From Chitinophaga filiformis (GTDB lineage Bacteria > Bacteroidota > Bacteroidia > Chitinophagales > Chitinophagaceae): 64,000 nt of DNA. The stretch is from the NCBI RefSeq assembly GCF_021646545.1, contig NZ_JAKIRP010000011.1:234633-298632 (forward strand). Reading direction: 5' to 3'. Each line of letters starts with the position of its first letter. Positions within the stretch are counted from its first letter, which is position 1. The position numbers and the translations under genes were made by a program. The notes under the pieces were generated by a model, which was not told the origin of the DNA, searched no databases, and saw nothing but the letters and a program-made list of their open reading frames with translations. Of the stretch, positions 18,327 through 26,469 are shown one piece after another.

Positions 18327-20360
18327 TTAGTGTGTATGAAGAAAACAGAAAGGTTCATTCTGCGCGTTCGCCGGTCCCATGCCGAAGTATGCTTCGAAGC
18401 GACTTTGTCCCATCCTCATTTCCTGGTGGTGCTGGAAGAGAGCCATACAACGTTCCTTGTCTAATTCATGTATTCCCTCTTTCAATTTGTCCAGGTTAAG
18501 TAGTGGTTTCGAGATAGCATACCTGAGTTGTAAACTGTCCAGGTCAAATATCAGTGTACAGCCACCGCGTATCTGGATACTACCATCTGCCTTTCCGGGT
18601 ACTATCACGGGCTCATTATTGCGATCACGGGAAATACTTATGTATGCTCGCTGTGCCAGGGTTACTATAATCTGATTCAGCTGGCTGCCACTTGGTCCTA
18701 CACGTGAGGCGAGGTGAAGCGACTGAATTGAAACACTCGGTAAGTCGCCTCCATAAGCGTCAGACACACCTATTCCAAGCTCCTGCGCGCCTGGACTGTA
18801 CAAGAGACCGGTAAAGTCTTCAAAATCTAAACTACCTGGAAATTTTTTCAATAGCCGTCGATGCAGGCCATCAATCTTAGGCTTATCAGGATCATATTGT
18901 CCGGCTATATACTTTCTGTTTATCTCGAAGATTTTTCTTCTGCTCTTCTCATTCAATATTTCGCTCCGGTATTCTTTTAAAAAATCAACGATAATACCGA
19001 TATGTTCTCGTATATGGGATGTATCAGGAGTGGAATAAACGAGACTTTCTACAGAAAGATGTTTAATACCAGAGGGGTAAATGCCCCGTTTACGGAAAGC
19101 ATCGATGAAAGCAAGCCGATAGTCACGGCTATCTTCCTCTACCAGGTCGGTATCAGCCGTAATAATTCCGCGTAGATAATCGCCAAAGGTGATATCTACC
19201 GGCGGACAATAGTCAAGTGCACGTATACACATATTCAGCACGTGCTGTGCAGTTTTCGCGGCTTCAGTGGCCATCCTGTTTACCAAATCAGGACTCAATT
19301 CACCTTGTGGCAGTATGCCCGATCCGTTGCTGGCAATACGTAAAAGATCCCTGATCCTGTTTTTATAACTGGATAAAAAAACGTCAAATATGGCAGAGAC
19401 CAGTATAGAACCGCGCTGATGTGGTTCCATGAATTTTCTGTACTCGTCTCCATTTGGTTCCAATGGTTTCCAGGTCTTAGTCTCTTTGTCATAAGAGCCG
19501 ATCGCATCACGCAGTGAACCGTAGTTGCCAATAGCAATCCCAAACTCCTGTGCCAGTTTACCCAGCAGGTTCTGCGAAGCCAGATCTCCCCGCGTAGCGG
19601 CAATCTGGTTTTTCAATACATCAGAGAAGGTGAAATGTTGGAACAAAGCAACAATATCTGCAAAGGCTTCATGAAACGCCAGTACATCCGGATTGCTGCT
19701 CTCCGTATAACTCTGATGCAGGCCATCCAGGATAGCATGGGTGGTTTCATGCGCAATAATATCGTGACTGAGACAGGTAAAGGTCAGGGCGTCCGGCATC
19801 TGCAAAGTAACATCGGCAGGCTGGGCGGAAAAGTATCCGAATAAGAGCGCTTTCTTCTGCGGAGAATAATAGGCATTCGCCTCTCTCATGGCATGAGGAT
19901 AAATGCGTAAGGTAGGGACATATACATCAGGGCCTCTCTTCTTTTGCGGGGGATTCCCATTCGTTCTTTCTTCCATCATTACCTTACGGGGACTCCATAG
20001 CACCGGCCTGCCCAATCCTGCTTCAAAGTTCTTAATGGTGGTCATCGCCACCGCATACACCATTTGCTGATGGAACTGGGGATTGCTGCCGGAAGGATTC
20101 AATCCATCCTGCGCAAGAATATAGGGATGATCAAGGTCTACCGGGGCATAGAACTTATCCACGGTAGGATCATAATCGACCACTTCCAGGTACTCTCCTA
20201 TCGGGCCAGGTTTAAGCCGCCGTTCCGGGTCAGGATCATCCTTGTCTTCCCAGCGCACTTTATAGGTGATATTGTTAATCACGGCAGTGTCCAGATTAAG
20301 CGATAAAGAGGGGTCAAAAGCATACCCTCTCAGCTTACGGAATGGAGGTTTCTTGATCAT
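18327..20360 (-). CDS. Cytoplasmic gluzincin-type zinc metallopeptidase of unknown role
   Basis: 677 residues from the Met at 20360; an upstream start (20453) is open but adds 31 residues unlike a conserved N terminus. The zinc-binding HETTH lies at residues 204-208 in LSHDIIAHETTHAILDGL, and a downstream FHEAFADIVALF (Glu231) is well placed as the third ligand, the order seen in thermolysin-like gluzincins. No signal peptide is present, unusual for that clan. The C-terminal ~250 residues (after about 430) are not recognised. It is the first gene of a two-gene unit with the MBL-fold hydrolase. Other possibilities include an immune or toxin protease; this is inference from pairing only. Confidence 0.75.
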   Translation of the reverse strand: MIKKPPFRKLRGYAFDPSLSLNLDTAVINNITYKVRWEDKDDPDPERRLKPGPIGEYLEVVDYDPTVDKFYAPVDLDHPYILAQDGLNPSGSNPQFHQQMVYAVAMTTIKNFEAGLGRPVLWSPRKVMMEERTNGNPPQKKRGPDVYVPTLRIYPHAMREANAYYSPQKKALLFGYFSAQPADVTLQMPDALTFTCLSHDIIAHETTHAILDGLHQSYTESSNPDVLAFHEAFADIVALFQHFTFSDVLKNQIAATRGDLASQNLLGKLAQEFGIAIGNYGSLRDAIGSYDKETKTWKPLEPNGDEYRKFMEPHQRGSILVSAIFDVFLSSYKNRIRDLLRIASNGSGILPQGELSPDLVNRMATEAAKTAQHVLNMCIRALDYCPPVDITFGDYLRGIITADTDLVEEDSRDYRLAFIDAFRKRGIYPSGIKHLSVESLVYSTPDTSHIREHIGIIVDFLKEYRSEILNEKSRRKIFEINRKYIAGQYDPDKPKIDGLHRRLLKKFPGSLDFEDFTGLLYSPGAQELGIGVSDAYGGDLPSVSIQSLHLASRVGPSGSQLNQIIVTLAQRAYISISRDRNNEPVIVPGKADGSIQIRGGCTLIFDLDSLQLRYAISKPLLNLDKLKEGIHELDKERCMALFQHHQEMRMGQSRFEAYFGMGPANAQNEPFCFLHTH

Positions 20361-20633
20361 ATACTGCGAATTGTTGGGGCAAATAAATCTGTGGAGCGAC
20401 TCAGAAATCAGTACTATAAAATTACCGAGAATAAGCAACTTGGGCAATACCAACTGGTTTGTATTTTTCAGCTACTGACACACGGCACTTAACGGAGTTG
20501 ATTTCCGCGGATGATGAACAGATGCCATTACAAATTTTCAAACACCCAGAACTGTAGCCCAACGCCACAAAACGCGAAGCTGTCTTAATACTAATCGAGC
20601 CTGATTCATATATAGCTTTATCCTTATATTGAC

Positions 20634-20641
20634 TACCTTTG
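20634..20641 (+). promoter_or_regulatory. Bacteroidota -7 element TACCTTTG
   Basis: TACCTTTG matches the TAnnTTTG -7 consensus and lies 20 bp before the ATG at 20661. No convincing -33 TTTG is found at the usual distance. Confidence 0.5.
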
Positions 20642-20660
20642 ACACCAAAGATCCCAACCT

Positions 20661-21515
20661 ATGCGTTTTAGACAAACCGCAATTTTAGTCTGCAGCCTGT
20701 TCCCGCTCTTCAGCAAAGCGCAGACTATAAAGGAATATCAAATGGAAACGCTTTTCCAGATCGATGAAGCCGATATTCCATTATACAGACCTGATGTTAA
20801 ATATAAACAGGTAAGTGTAGCTGCTTATTATTACCAAAGTGATGGCCGTATAGTCATGGAAGATTCACTGATGACAAAATTCGATAGTTACGGCCGTCTT
20901 GCGTACACTAGCGGGGTCACGGCTTTAGGCAATCAGACCAGAGCTTCCTATTCCACATTTTCATACGTAAATAACACCGTAACCGTGGAAAATGGAGGAG
21001 TGCTTTACTCCAGTCCCAAACATGTTTACGAACTGGATGCAAAAGGAAGAATACTAACAAAAAGCTCACTACCGGGCATGGGCACTATGGTGCTGGATCG
21101 CCATGTGAGCTATACTCCTGATGGAAGAATATCTTATCTGCACCGTACCAGCGATGGAGGGATTGCCGAAAAGAAAGTTTATAAACTGACAAAGACCGGA
21201 AAGGTGAAACAATTGGTGGAATATGGCAGGGATACCACTGTGGCAAAGAAAACAATTGACTATACCTATAATGGGAAAGACCAGTTGGTTGCCATGGTAA
21301 CGAAATTGAAAGCGCTGAACATTCCAGGCGGTATTCGATATACGTTCACGTATAATGATAAGGGACTAATTGCATCTTTTAAAAAGGGAGACGGAGCAGG
21401 AGCTGCATTGTTTACCTATACCTATAAGTACGATGCAAAAGGAGAATGGACGAGAATGGAATGTCTGCAGAACGGTGAAAAACGTTTTTATGTGAACAGG
21501 TATTATATCCAATAG
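20661..21515 (+). CDS. Secreted protein with YD/RHS-like repeats, function unknown
   Basis: 284 residues with a signal peptide (MRFRQTAILVCSLFPLFSKAQ). The mature part carries repeated strand motifs of the YD/RHS kind: DSYGRLAYTSG, DAKGRILTKSS, TPDGRISYLHR, TKTGKVKQLVEYGRD, YNGKDQLVAMVTK, NDKGLIASFKKGDG, DAKGEWTRME. This predicts a small beta-rich exported protein. It is a single gene between a promoter-like element and a terminator. No enzymatic residues are recognised. Confidence 0.7.
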   Translation: MRFRQTAILVCSLFPLFSKAQTIKEYQMETLFQIDEADIPLYRPDVKYKQVSVAAYYYQSDGRIVMEDSLMTKFDSYGRLAYTSGVTALGNQTRASYSTFSYVNNTVTVENGGVLYSSPKHVYELDAKGRILTKSSLPGMGTMVLDRHVSYTPDGRISYLHRTSDGGIAEKKVYKLTKTGKVKQLVEYGRDTTVAKKTIDYTYNGKDQLVAMVTKLKALNIPGGIRYTFTYNDKGLIASFKKGDGAGAALFTYTYKYDAKGEWTRMECLQNGEKRFYVNRYYIQ

Positions 21516-21559
21516 TTAAAGGCCATGTAGCTTACGAAGCTCCAGGCATATTGAACAGC

Positions 21560-21591
21560 GAAGGCGTCTCAATTACTTTTGAGAGGCCTTC
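21560..21591. terminator. Bidirectional stem-loop between convergent genes
   Basis: A 13-bp stem (GAAGGCGTCTCAA against TTGAGAGGCCTTC, one mismatch) with a 6-nt loop lies between the YD-repeat gene and the convergent lipoprotein gene, followed on the plus side by a T-rich run. Confidence 0.65.
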
Positions 21592-21612
21592 TCTGTTTAT
21601 TGCACATGCCGA

Positions 21613-22341
21613 CTACTGTTTAATCATTTGCGTCCGACTTATCTGAACGATCAGTGTGTCTTCATATCCAAGCTTTGCGGGAAACTCTTCATTGAATATA
21701 TTATTAATATCCCTTCCGGCTGCAATGCACACAGAGCGGCCGTAAGAGTGCTGGGTAAACATATAGTTTATGCAGGGATAAGTAACATGGCCAGCTGATT
21801 CTTCTAAAAAAGCATATCTTTTGGATCTACGGTAATAAGTATTCGCTCCATCGCTCCCAAACCCATAGGAATTCTGGTATTTTCTGATCAAGTAACCTGA
21901 AGATCCGCAGTCGAGGACATCCGTAATTGGATAGTAAGGGATTCCCTCGCTTGTTTCGGTAAGAGAATCTTTTGTCAGCATAACTAGCAGTCCGTTAGCG
22001 AAGCTAACAATGTCATACCCCCGTTTGTATGCAGTGAAATCGAGGTAGTTATCACCACCTTCCGGATCCACCTTGATTTTAGCCATAGATTTCTGAACCG
22101 AGTCTATACCCGCCTTGAAATTGAATGTGACATTGTCCCATCTCCTTCCAAGTGCATCACGTATCATAGTCGTATCAGTAATAACACCTGACTTTGTATA
22201 CATTTTTACAGAATCATACATAACAACATTAGCGCTGACATACAGGCCGGAAATTGGGTTCTCATCTTTTGCTTTACTACAGGCGGTAAAAAGGAGGGCA
22301 ACTGAACTAGCTGCATACATCATGGTACGAACGGAAGGCAT
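21613..22341 (-). CDS. Hypothetical lipoprotein
   Basis: 242 residues. The N terminus MPSVRTMMYAASSVALLFTACSKAKDEN has a lipobox (LFTAC, Cys21), so the protein is likely anchored in the periplasm or outer membrane. The remainder has no recognised domain; a Cys in LDCGSSG and another in TYPCINY might pair. It stands alone, convergent with the YD-repeat gene. Function not recognised. Confidence 0.7.
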   Translation of the reverse strand: MPSVRTMMYAASSVALLFTACSKAKDENPISGLYVSANVVMYDSVKMYTKSGVITDTTMIRDALGRRWDNVTFNFKAGIDSVQKSMAKIKVDPEGGDNYLDFTAYKRGYDIVSFANGLLVMLTKDSLTETSEGIPYYPITDVLDCGSSGYLIRKYQNSYGFGSDGANTYYRRSKRYAFLEESAGHVTYPCINYMFTQHSYGRSVCIAAGRDINNIFNEEFPAKLGYEDTLIVQISRTQMIKQ

Positions 22342-22536
22342 TAGGGATATTATTTTTTATAATGCAAATATATAATATGTAATATACATAAAAAAATAGC
22401 AGTGCAGGACTGCACTGCATATTGCTTAAACCTGCAACTGTTATTGGAAAAATGGCATCACCCACTGTCAAGTATTGTAGCTATCGATACCAACCGGGGA
22501 AGTACTTGCCGTGAAGACAATTACCCCAAACAAAAA

Positions 22537-22566
22537 GCAGTTGCCGGACCAATTCCGGACAACTGC
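22537..22566 (-). terminator. Rho-independent terminator of the MFS gene
   Basis: A GC-rich stem (GGCAGTTGTCCGGA pairing with TCCGGCAACTGC, with a short bulge) is followed on the minus strand by TTTTTG. It lies 46 bp beyond the stop of the MFS gene. Confidence 0.75.
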
Positions 22567-22612
22567 CTTTCTCATGTATGATTGATAGCAGGTAAGTATG
22601 CCTGGTGTATAA

Positions 22613-23824
22613 TTATGCAGTAGCTAAAGCACGCTGATGCGCCATTCTGGCCCTTGTAAACAGTGCAAAGGCGCCCCACAGTACCAATGCCATCAGCAGG
22701 TAGGCCTCAGCCAACGCCGTCTGTGTTTTGATAGACAGTACGCTGGAGATAGTATAACTGAGGAAGGAGGTGATCACATACAGACTTCCTCCGGTGATAC
22801 CACTTGCTATACCGGCATTCTTCTGGAAGCGTCCCAGGCAATAAGCAAACAGGTTGTTGAAGATAAAACCACCCACCATATGAATGACAATAGTAAACGC
22901 CATCAGCGTATACAGGTTAGACGCATATCCGGAAGTGCTCAGCATTCCCGCAATGGCGACAGCCTGTACCACCAATGCCGTTACAATCTTCTTTGAAAAT
23001 GGACGGTTGATCAGTGACTTGGAAATGATCCCTCCTGCCATCAGTGATAAACCTGATAGCAAAGAACAATAGCCGGTGACAACGGGAGAATGATGGAACA
23101 CCTGCTCTATGATGAAGGGGCTTGTCATACCGTATACGATCACCATAGAATAACAGAGTGCAATAATGATCAGGCCTAAAACGAAGTCGGGCGTTTTGAT
23201 CATGGTTCCATACACTTTCAGGATCGCGTCCATTTTAAATGGATGGAAAGTCTTCAGTGATTCTCCGCTGTATTTCAGTTCCAGTATGAACAGGAGCAAT
23301 GTAGCGATACCCAGGAAGTAGAAATTGGAAGACCATCCGAAGGTCGTTTGCAAATAACCGCCCAGGAAAGGCGCCGCGATGGGTGCAGTAGCCCAGATGA
23401 TGGAGAACATGCTGGTGTAGTGCTTTAATTTTTCTCCGGAATAGACATCCACGAAATAGGCGCGCTTACCGACTACAATCAGCGATACACAGATCCCCTG
23501 GATAATACGCATCACGTAAATGAGGTGAATATTGTGCGAAAGTCCAATGGAGAAACTGGCGAGGGTAAATACCAGTAAAGCCGCCATTCCCAGACGGTAG
23601 CGCCCGAAACTGTCAAGCAGGCTGCCTACAAACCACTGGCTGCTACCGGAACTGATCATGAAGATCAATAGTGACAACTGCACTGCCGCGTTGCTCACGT
23701 TCAGGTCGGCCGCCATTGATGGCAGCGAAGGAATATAAATGTCGGTCGCAAATCCCGACAGGGGGATCAATGCAAATGCGAGAACGGTACTGATACCGTG
23801 ATGATTTTCCTTGATGAATTTCAT
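22613..23824 (-). CDS. MFS exporter, Bcr/CflA drug-resistance type
   Basis: 403 residues with about 12 transmembrane helices. The opening (IPLSGFATDIYIPSLPSMAADL) and loop SSQWFVGSLLDSFGRYRLGM are typical of the Bcr/CflA subfamily of drug:proton antiporters. Single-gene unit with its own terminator; a 14-bp perfect palindrome 118 bp upstream of the start suggests control by a TetR-type repressor encoded elsewhere. Substrate unknown. Confidence 0.9.
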   Translation of the reverse strand: MKFIKENHHGISTVLAFALIPLSGFATDIYIPSLPSMAADLNVSNAAVQLSLLIFMISSGSSQWFVGSLLDSFGRYRLGMAALLVFTLASFSIGLSHNIHLIYVMRIIQGICVSLIVVGKRAYFVDVYSGEKLKHYTSMFSIIWATAPIAAPFLGGYLQTTFGWSSNFYFLGIATLLLFILELKYSGESLKTFHPFKMDAILKVYGTMIKTPDFVLGLIIIALCYSMVIVYGMTSPFIIEQVFHHSPVVTGYCSLLSGLSLMAGGIISKSLINRPFSKKIVTALVVQAVAIAGMLSTSGYASNLYTLMAFTIVIHMVGGFIFNNLFAYCLGRFQKNAGIASGITGGSLYVITSFLSYTISSVLSIKTQTALAEAYLLMALVLWGAFALFTRARMAHQRALATA

Positions 23825-23941
23825 GCTCTGTTTAGAATTTTATAGCACCCCAGTTACTTTCACAGCCCGCGCCAACGGACCGGCCTTGCAATAGAAGGTT
23901 CGTGCGTAGACCGAGGTAACCCTGTTTTACCATTCAATAAT

Positions 23942-23955
23942 ATACCGATCGGTAT
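23942..23955. promoter_or_regulatory. Perfect 14-bp palindrome, TetR-type operator candidate
   Basis: ATACCGATCGGTAT is self-complementary and of the size and sequence style bound by TetR/AcrR repressors. It precedes the MFS exporter gene. No TetR-family gene was found in the window. Confidence 0.5.
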
Positions 23956-24159
23956 TTTAATAACTTTAAAAAAAGACAGCGTTGCTGTCCGGACCGGTTG
24001 ATTGATTAATCGAAAGATCGAATTTTATCGAACAAATTTAGATCTCGTATTCTATTTCACCAAATAATTTTTGAACGGTCGTTCCGGATAATTGCTTGTT
24101 GCGGCCGGGGTCGCTGCCGTTTTTCCCGGAAAGGAGGTTCTGAGTTGCATATGACTTGC

Positions 24160-24232
24160 ATATGACCAGGATCAACTTCCGATTATCCTCCGATCAAATC
24201 GGAAGATAATCGGAGGTTAATGCTGGTCATAT
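24160..24232. repeat. Long near-perfect inverted repeat (35-bp arms, 3-nt loop)
   Basis: Arms 24160-24194 and 24198-24232 pair over 35 positions with three mismatches and one G:T, around the loop CAA. The inner 16 bp have one mismatch. The transcript of either strand would fold as one long hairpin. No T-tract follows, so it does not look like a plain terminator. It lies between the MFS gene and the AraC gene, both on the minus strand. Confidence 0.75.
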
Positions 24233-24286
24233 CCTGGTTTGATGCTGGTCAGGTCCGGGACACATCCGCTCTCCTGTAATACCAAA

Positions 24287-24448
24287 ATGCAGTTAAGGGA
24301 CAGTATTCTGCAGTTAAAGGACAGGATTTTGCAGTTAAGGGACAAAGTCCAAAACTGCGTATTGATCTTTCCTAACATTGCACTAACGGCTGCGGGAAAG
24401 TGCTATCGACAGACAACACCTTCCCGCTGTGAACAAAAAGTTCTTTGA
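24287..24448 (+). CDS. Possible small heptad-repeat ORF (uncertain)
   Basis: An ATG at 24287 opens a 53-codon frame whose first part reads as three heptads, MQLRDSI-LQLKDRI-LQLRDKV, a short coiled-coil pattern, then QNCVLIF and a less ordered tail. The heptads come from a 21-bp tandem repeat. No ribosome-binding site or promoter was seen, and the frame may be a by-product of a DNA repeat. Confidence 0.3.
   Translation: MQLRDSILQLKDRILQLRDKVQNCVLIFPNIALTAAGKCYRQTTPSRCEQKVL
24289..24351. repeat. Three tandem 21-bp repeats
   Basis: Copies start at 24289, 24310 and 24331; each begins GCAGTTAA(G/A)GGACA and the last 6-7 bp vary. The exact 21-bp period equals two turns of DNA and seven codons. 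Confidence 0.8.
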
Positions 24449-24464
24449 CATATGGAATTAAAAC

Positions 24465-25388
24465 TTAGCTGATACCGTCTGTTTCCTGACGGTTATTACG
24501 GAATTCTCCCGGCGTCAGTCCTGTTTTGGTTTTAAACAATCTGCTGAAATGAGAGGCGTGTTCAAAGCCCAGATCGTACGAAATCTCACTGATGGATCTG
24601 TTAGTGCTCCAGAGCAGGTTTTTCGCCTGCTGAACAAGCCTGAGATGAATATGCTCCTGAGTAGATTTCCCCGTGAATTTATGCAGCAGGTCGGCCAGGT
24701 ACTTAGCAGACAGGTTCAACCTGGAAGCAAAGTATTTCACGTCCGGCAGGCCGTCCTGTTGCAGGATTTCCCGGGTAAAATACTCGTTCAGTAAAAACTC
24801 AAATTGTTGTACGATGTCGTGGTTCACCTTCTCTCTTGTCAGGAACTGCCTGTCGTAAAAGCGTTCACAATAACCGAGCAGCAGTTCAATATTGGAGACG
24901 ATCAGGTGTTGCGTGTGTTTATCTATGCGCGCTGCACACTCACGTTCAATCTTACCGACGCAATCGTACAGGATGGCTTTCTCTTCTTCAGAAACGTGCA
25001 GCGCCTCATTGAGGTCGTATAGGAAAAAAGAGTACTGGTGTATCATCCGGCCCAGGCTGGTGGTGCTTATCAGATCGGGATGAAAGAATAAGGCCCAGCC
25101 TTCTTCCATTGTTACATCCTGCGCTACGCTCAGTACCTGTCCCGGAGCGGTGAACATGACAGAGCCTTCTTCAAAGTCGTAGGGCAACCTGCCATACCTG
25201 ATCTGCCCCTTGAAACGTTTGCAGGAAACGAGGTAAAGATCCATCTGGTAACCAACTCCCGGGTCCAGTACATCATGGCTGATAGACATGAGATCCATTA
25301 CACTCACCAGCGGATGCTTCGGCGCTCCGCAATTATAAAGCCTGTGCAGTTCACTGATAGTGCTGACTTTGACCACTTTTCTTTCCAT
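24465..25388 (-). CDS. AraC-family transcription regulator (module 1)
   Basis: 307 residues. An N-terminal cupin-like sensing region (about residues 30-130) is followed by a C-terminal AraC domain: VKYFASRLNLSAKYLADLLHKFTGKSTQEHIHLRLVQQAK and ISEISYDLGFEHASHFSRLFKTKTGLTPGEFRN. It is 75 bp downstream of an SDR gene on the same strand. A second AraC/SDR pair at 38.5-40.5 kb is a clear paralogue (shared PEHPL/PKHPL, YCNRFYNRQF/YCERFYDRQF, AxxLSxKYLxDLL). It likely regulates the SDR gene. Confidence 0.9.
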   Translation of the reverse strand: MERKVVKVSTISELHRLYNCGAPKHPLVSVMDLMSISHDVLDPGVGYQMDLYLVSCKRFKGQIRYGRLPYDFEEGSVMFTAPGQVLSVAQDVTMEEGWALFFHPDLISTTSLGRMIHQYSFFLYDLNEALHVSEEEKAILYDCVGKIERECAARIDKHTQHLIVSNIELLLGYCERFYDRQFLTREKVNHDIVQQFEFLLNEYFTREILQQDGLPDVKYFASRLNLSAKYLADLLHKFTGKSTQEHIHLRLVQQAKNLLWSTNRSISEISYDLGFEHASHFSRLFKTKTGLTPGEFRNNRQETDGIS

Positions 25389-25463
25389 ATTGCTAATGTA
25401 GTATTTTTTACCTGCGTTTCCTGTTTAATAACGCCCCGGATATATTTACACATCCTGTTGGTC

Positions 25464-26279
25464 TTAACTGAAGAACAACAGGTCAAACTGTTCCCGGAAA
25501 GCATCTGCTCCGATCCTGTCCCGGCTTGCATAGTACTGCTTAGCATCTTCGCCGGCAATATAACGTAGCTGGGTTTTGCCGTCGGTGGCTGCTTCATATA
25601 CTGTCTCTGCAATGACCTCTGGCGGTGTTAATTGTTCAGGCTTCATTACCTCACCGAATGACTTATTAGCTTGATCAAGGATTGTCTGATACGCCGCTGT
25701 ATTCAATGTACCATACACCATAGACCGGCCTACAAAATCAGTACGGATACCTCCGGGAAGTATATTCTTTATACCGATACCCAGCTTTGACAACTCAAAA
25801 TGCAGGCTCTCTGCCAGACCTTCCAATCCCCATTTTGCCGCATGGTACAGCGCATTTAAAGGGAAGGTGATCATACCGCCAATAGAGGAAGTATTGATAA
25901 ACAATCCGGCTCCTTTTTCACGGAAGTGAGGCATAAATGCTTTCGTTACCCTGATCACACCTAACAGATCTGTGTTGAGCACATTCGTGATCTGTTCGTC
26001 TGAGAGAGTTTCCAGGGGCCCGAAAAGTCCGTAGCCTGCGTTGTTAAACACTACATCAATACTGAATTGGCCGGTAACTTTGCGCACGCATTCTTCTATG
26101 CTGGCAGGGCTTGTTACATCCAGTGGTAATAAGGTAACGTTGTCAAGTTGAGACAGTTCTTTTTCTTCCTGCGGTTTACGCATGGTGGCTATTACGTTCC
26201 AGCCTTTGCTGTGAAAAAGTTTTGCTGTTGCTTTACCCAATCCTGATGATGCGCCTGTAATAAAAATTGTGTTAGACAT
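25464..26279 (-). CDS. Short-chain dehydrogenase/reductase (SDR), module 1
   Basis: 271 residues. Classical SDR: cofactor motif TGASSGLG near the N terminus, NNAGYG, catalytic Ser in INTSSIGG and the YHAAK Tyr/Lys pair. Substrate is unknown; NADP(H) use is probable from the Arg in ATMRKPQEE after the first strand. The upstream region carries two TTTGGCGG direct repeats 21 bp apart, of the kind bound by AraC regulators, and the AraC gene lies just downstream. Confidence 0.93.
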   Translation of the reverse strand: MSNTIFITGASSGLGKATAKLFHSKGWNVIATMRKPQEEKELSQLDNVTLLPLDVTSPASIEECVRKVTGQFSIDVVFNNAGYGLFGPLETLSDEQITNVLNTDLLGVIRVTKAFMPHFREKGAGLFINTSSIGGMITFPLNALYHAAKWGLEGLAESLHFELSKLGIGIKNILPGGIRTDFVGRSMVYGTLNTAAYQTILDQANKSFGEVMKPEQLTPPEVIAETVYEAATDGKTQLRYIAGEDAKQYYASRDRIGADAFREQFDLLFFS

Positions 26280-26337
26280 TTTGTTTGTTTTTATTTACTC
26301 ACAAAATTCGGATGGCGGGCGCGCAAGGAATTATACT

Positions 26338-26366
26338 TTTGGCGGTATGTCTTAACAATTTGGCGG
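26338..26366. promoter_or_regulatory. TTTGGCGG direct repeats 21 bp apart: AraC-type operator candidate
   Basis: TTTGGCGG occurs at 26338-26345 and 26359-26366, in the divergent region between the SDR gene and the acyltransferase-like gene. The 21-bp spacing fits the two half-sites of an AraC-family protein. Confidence 0.45.
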
Positions 26367-26469
26367 ATGGGGCAAATGGCGACATGATAAATTAAAGCCG
26401 ATATGCTGATCGTTTGATATTCCCATTACAAAAGATCCTTGGATTTTGCTGATCTTTGGCTTTTTCTCT

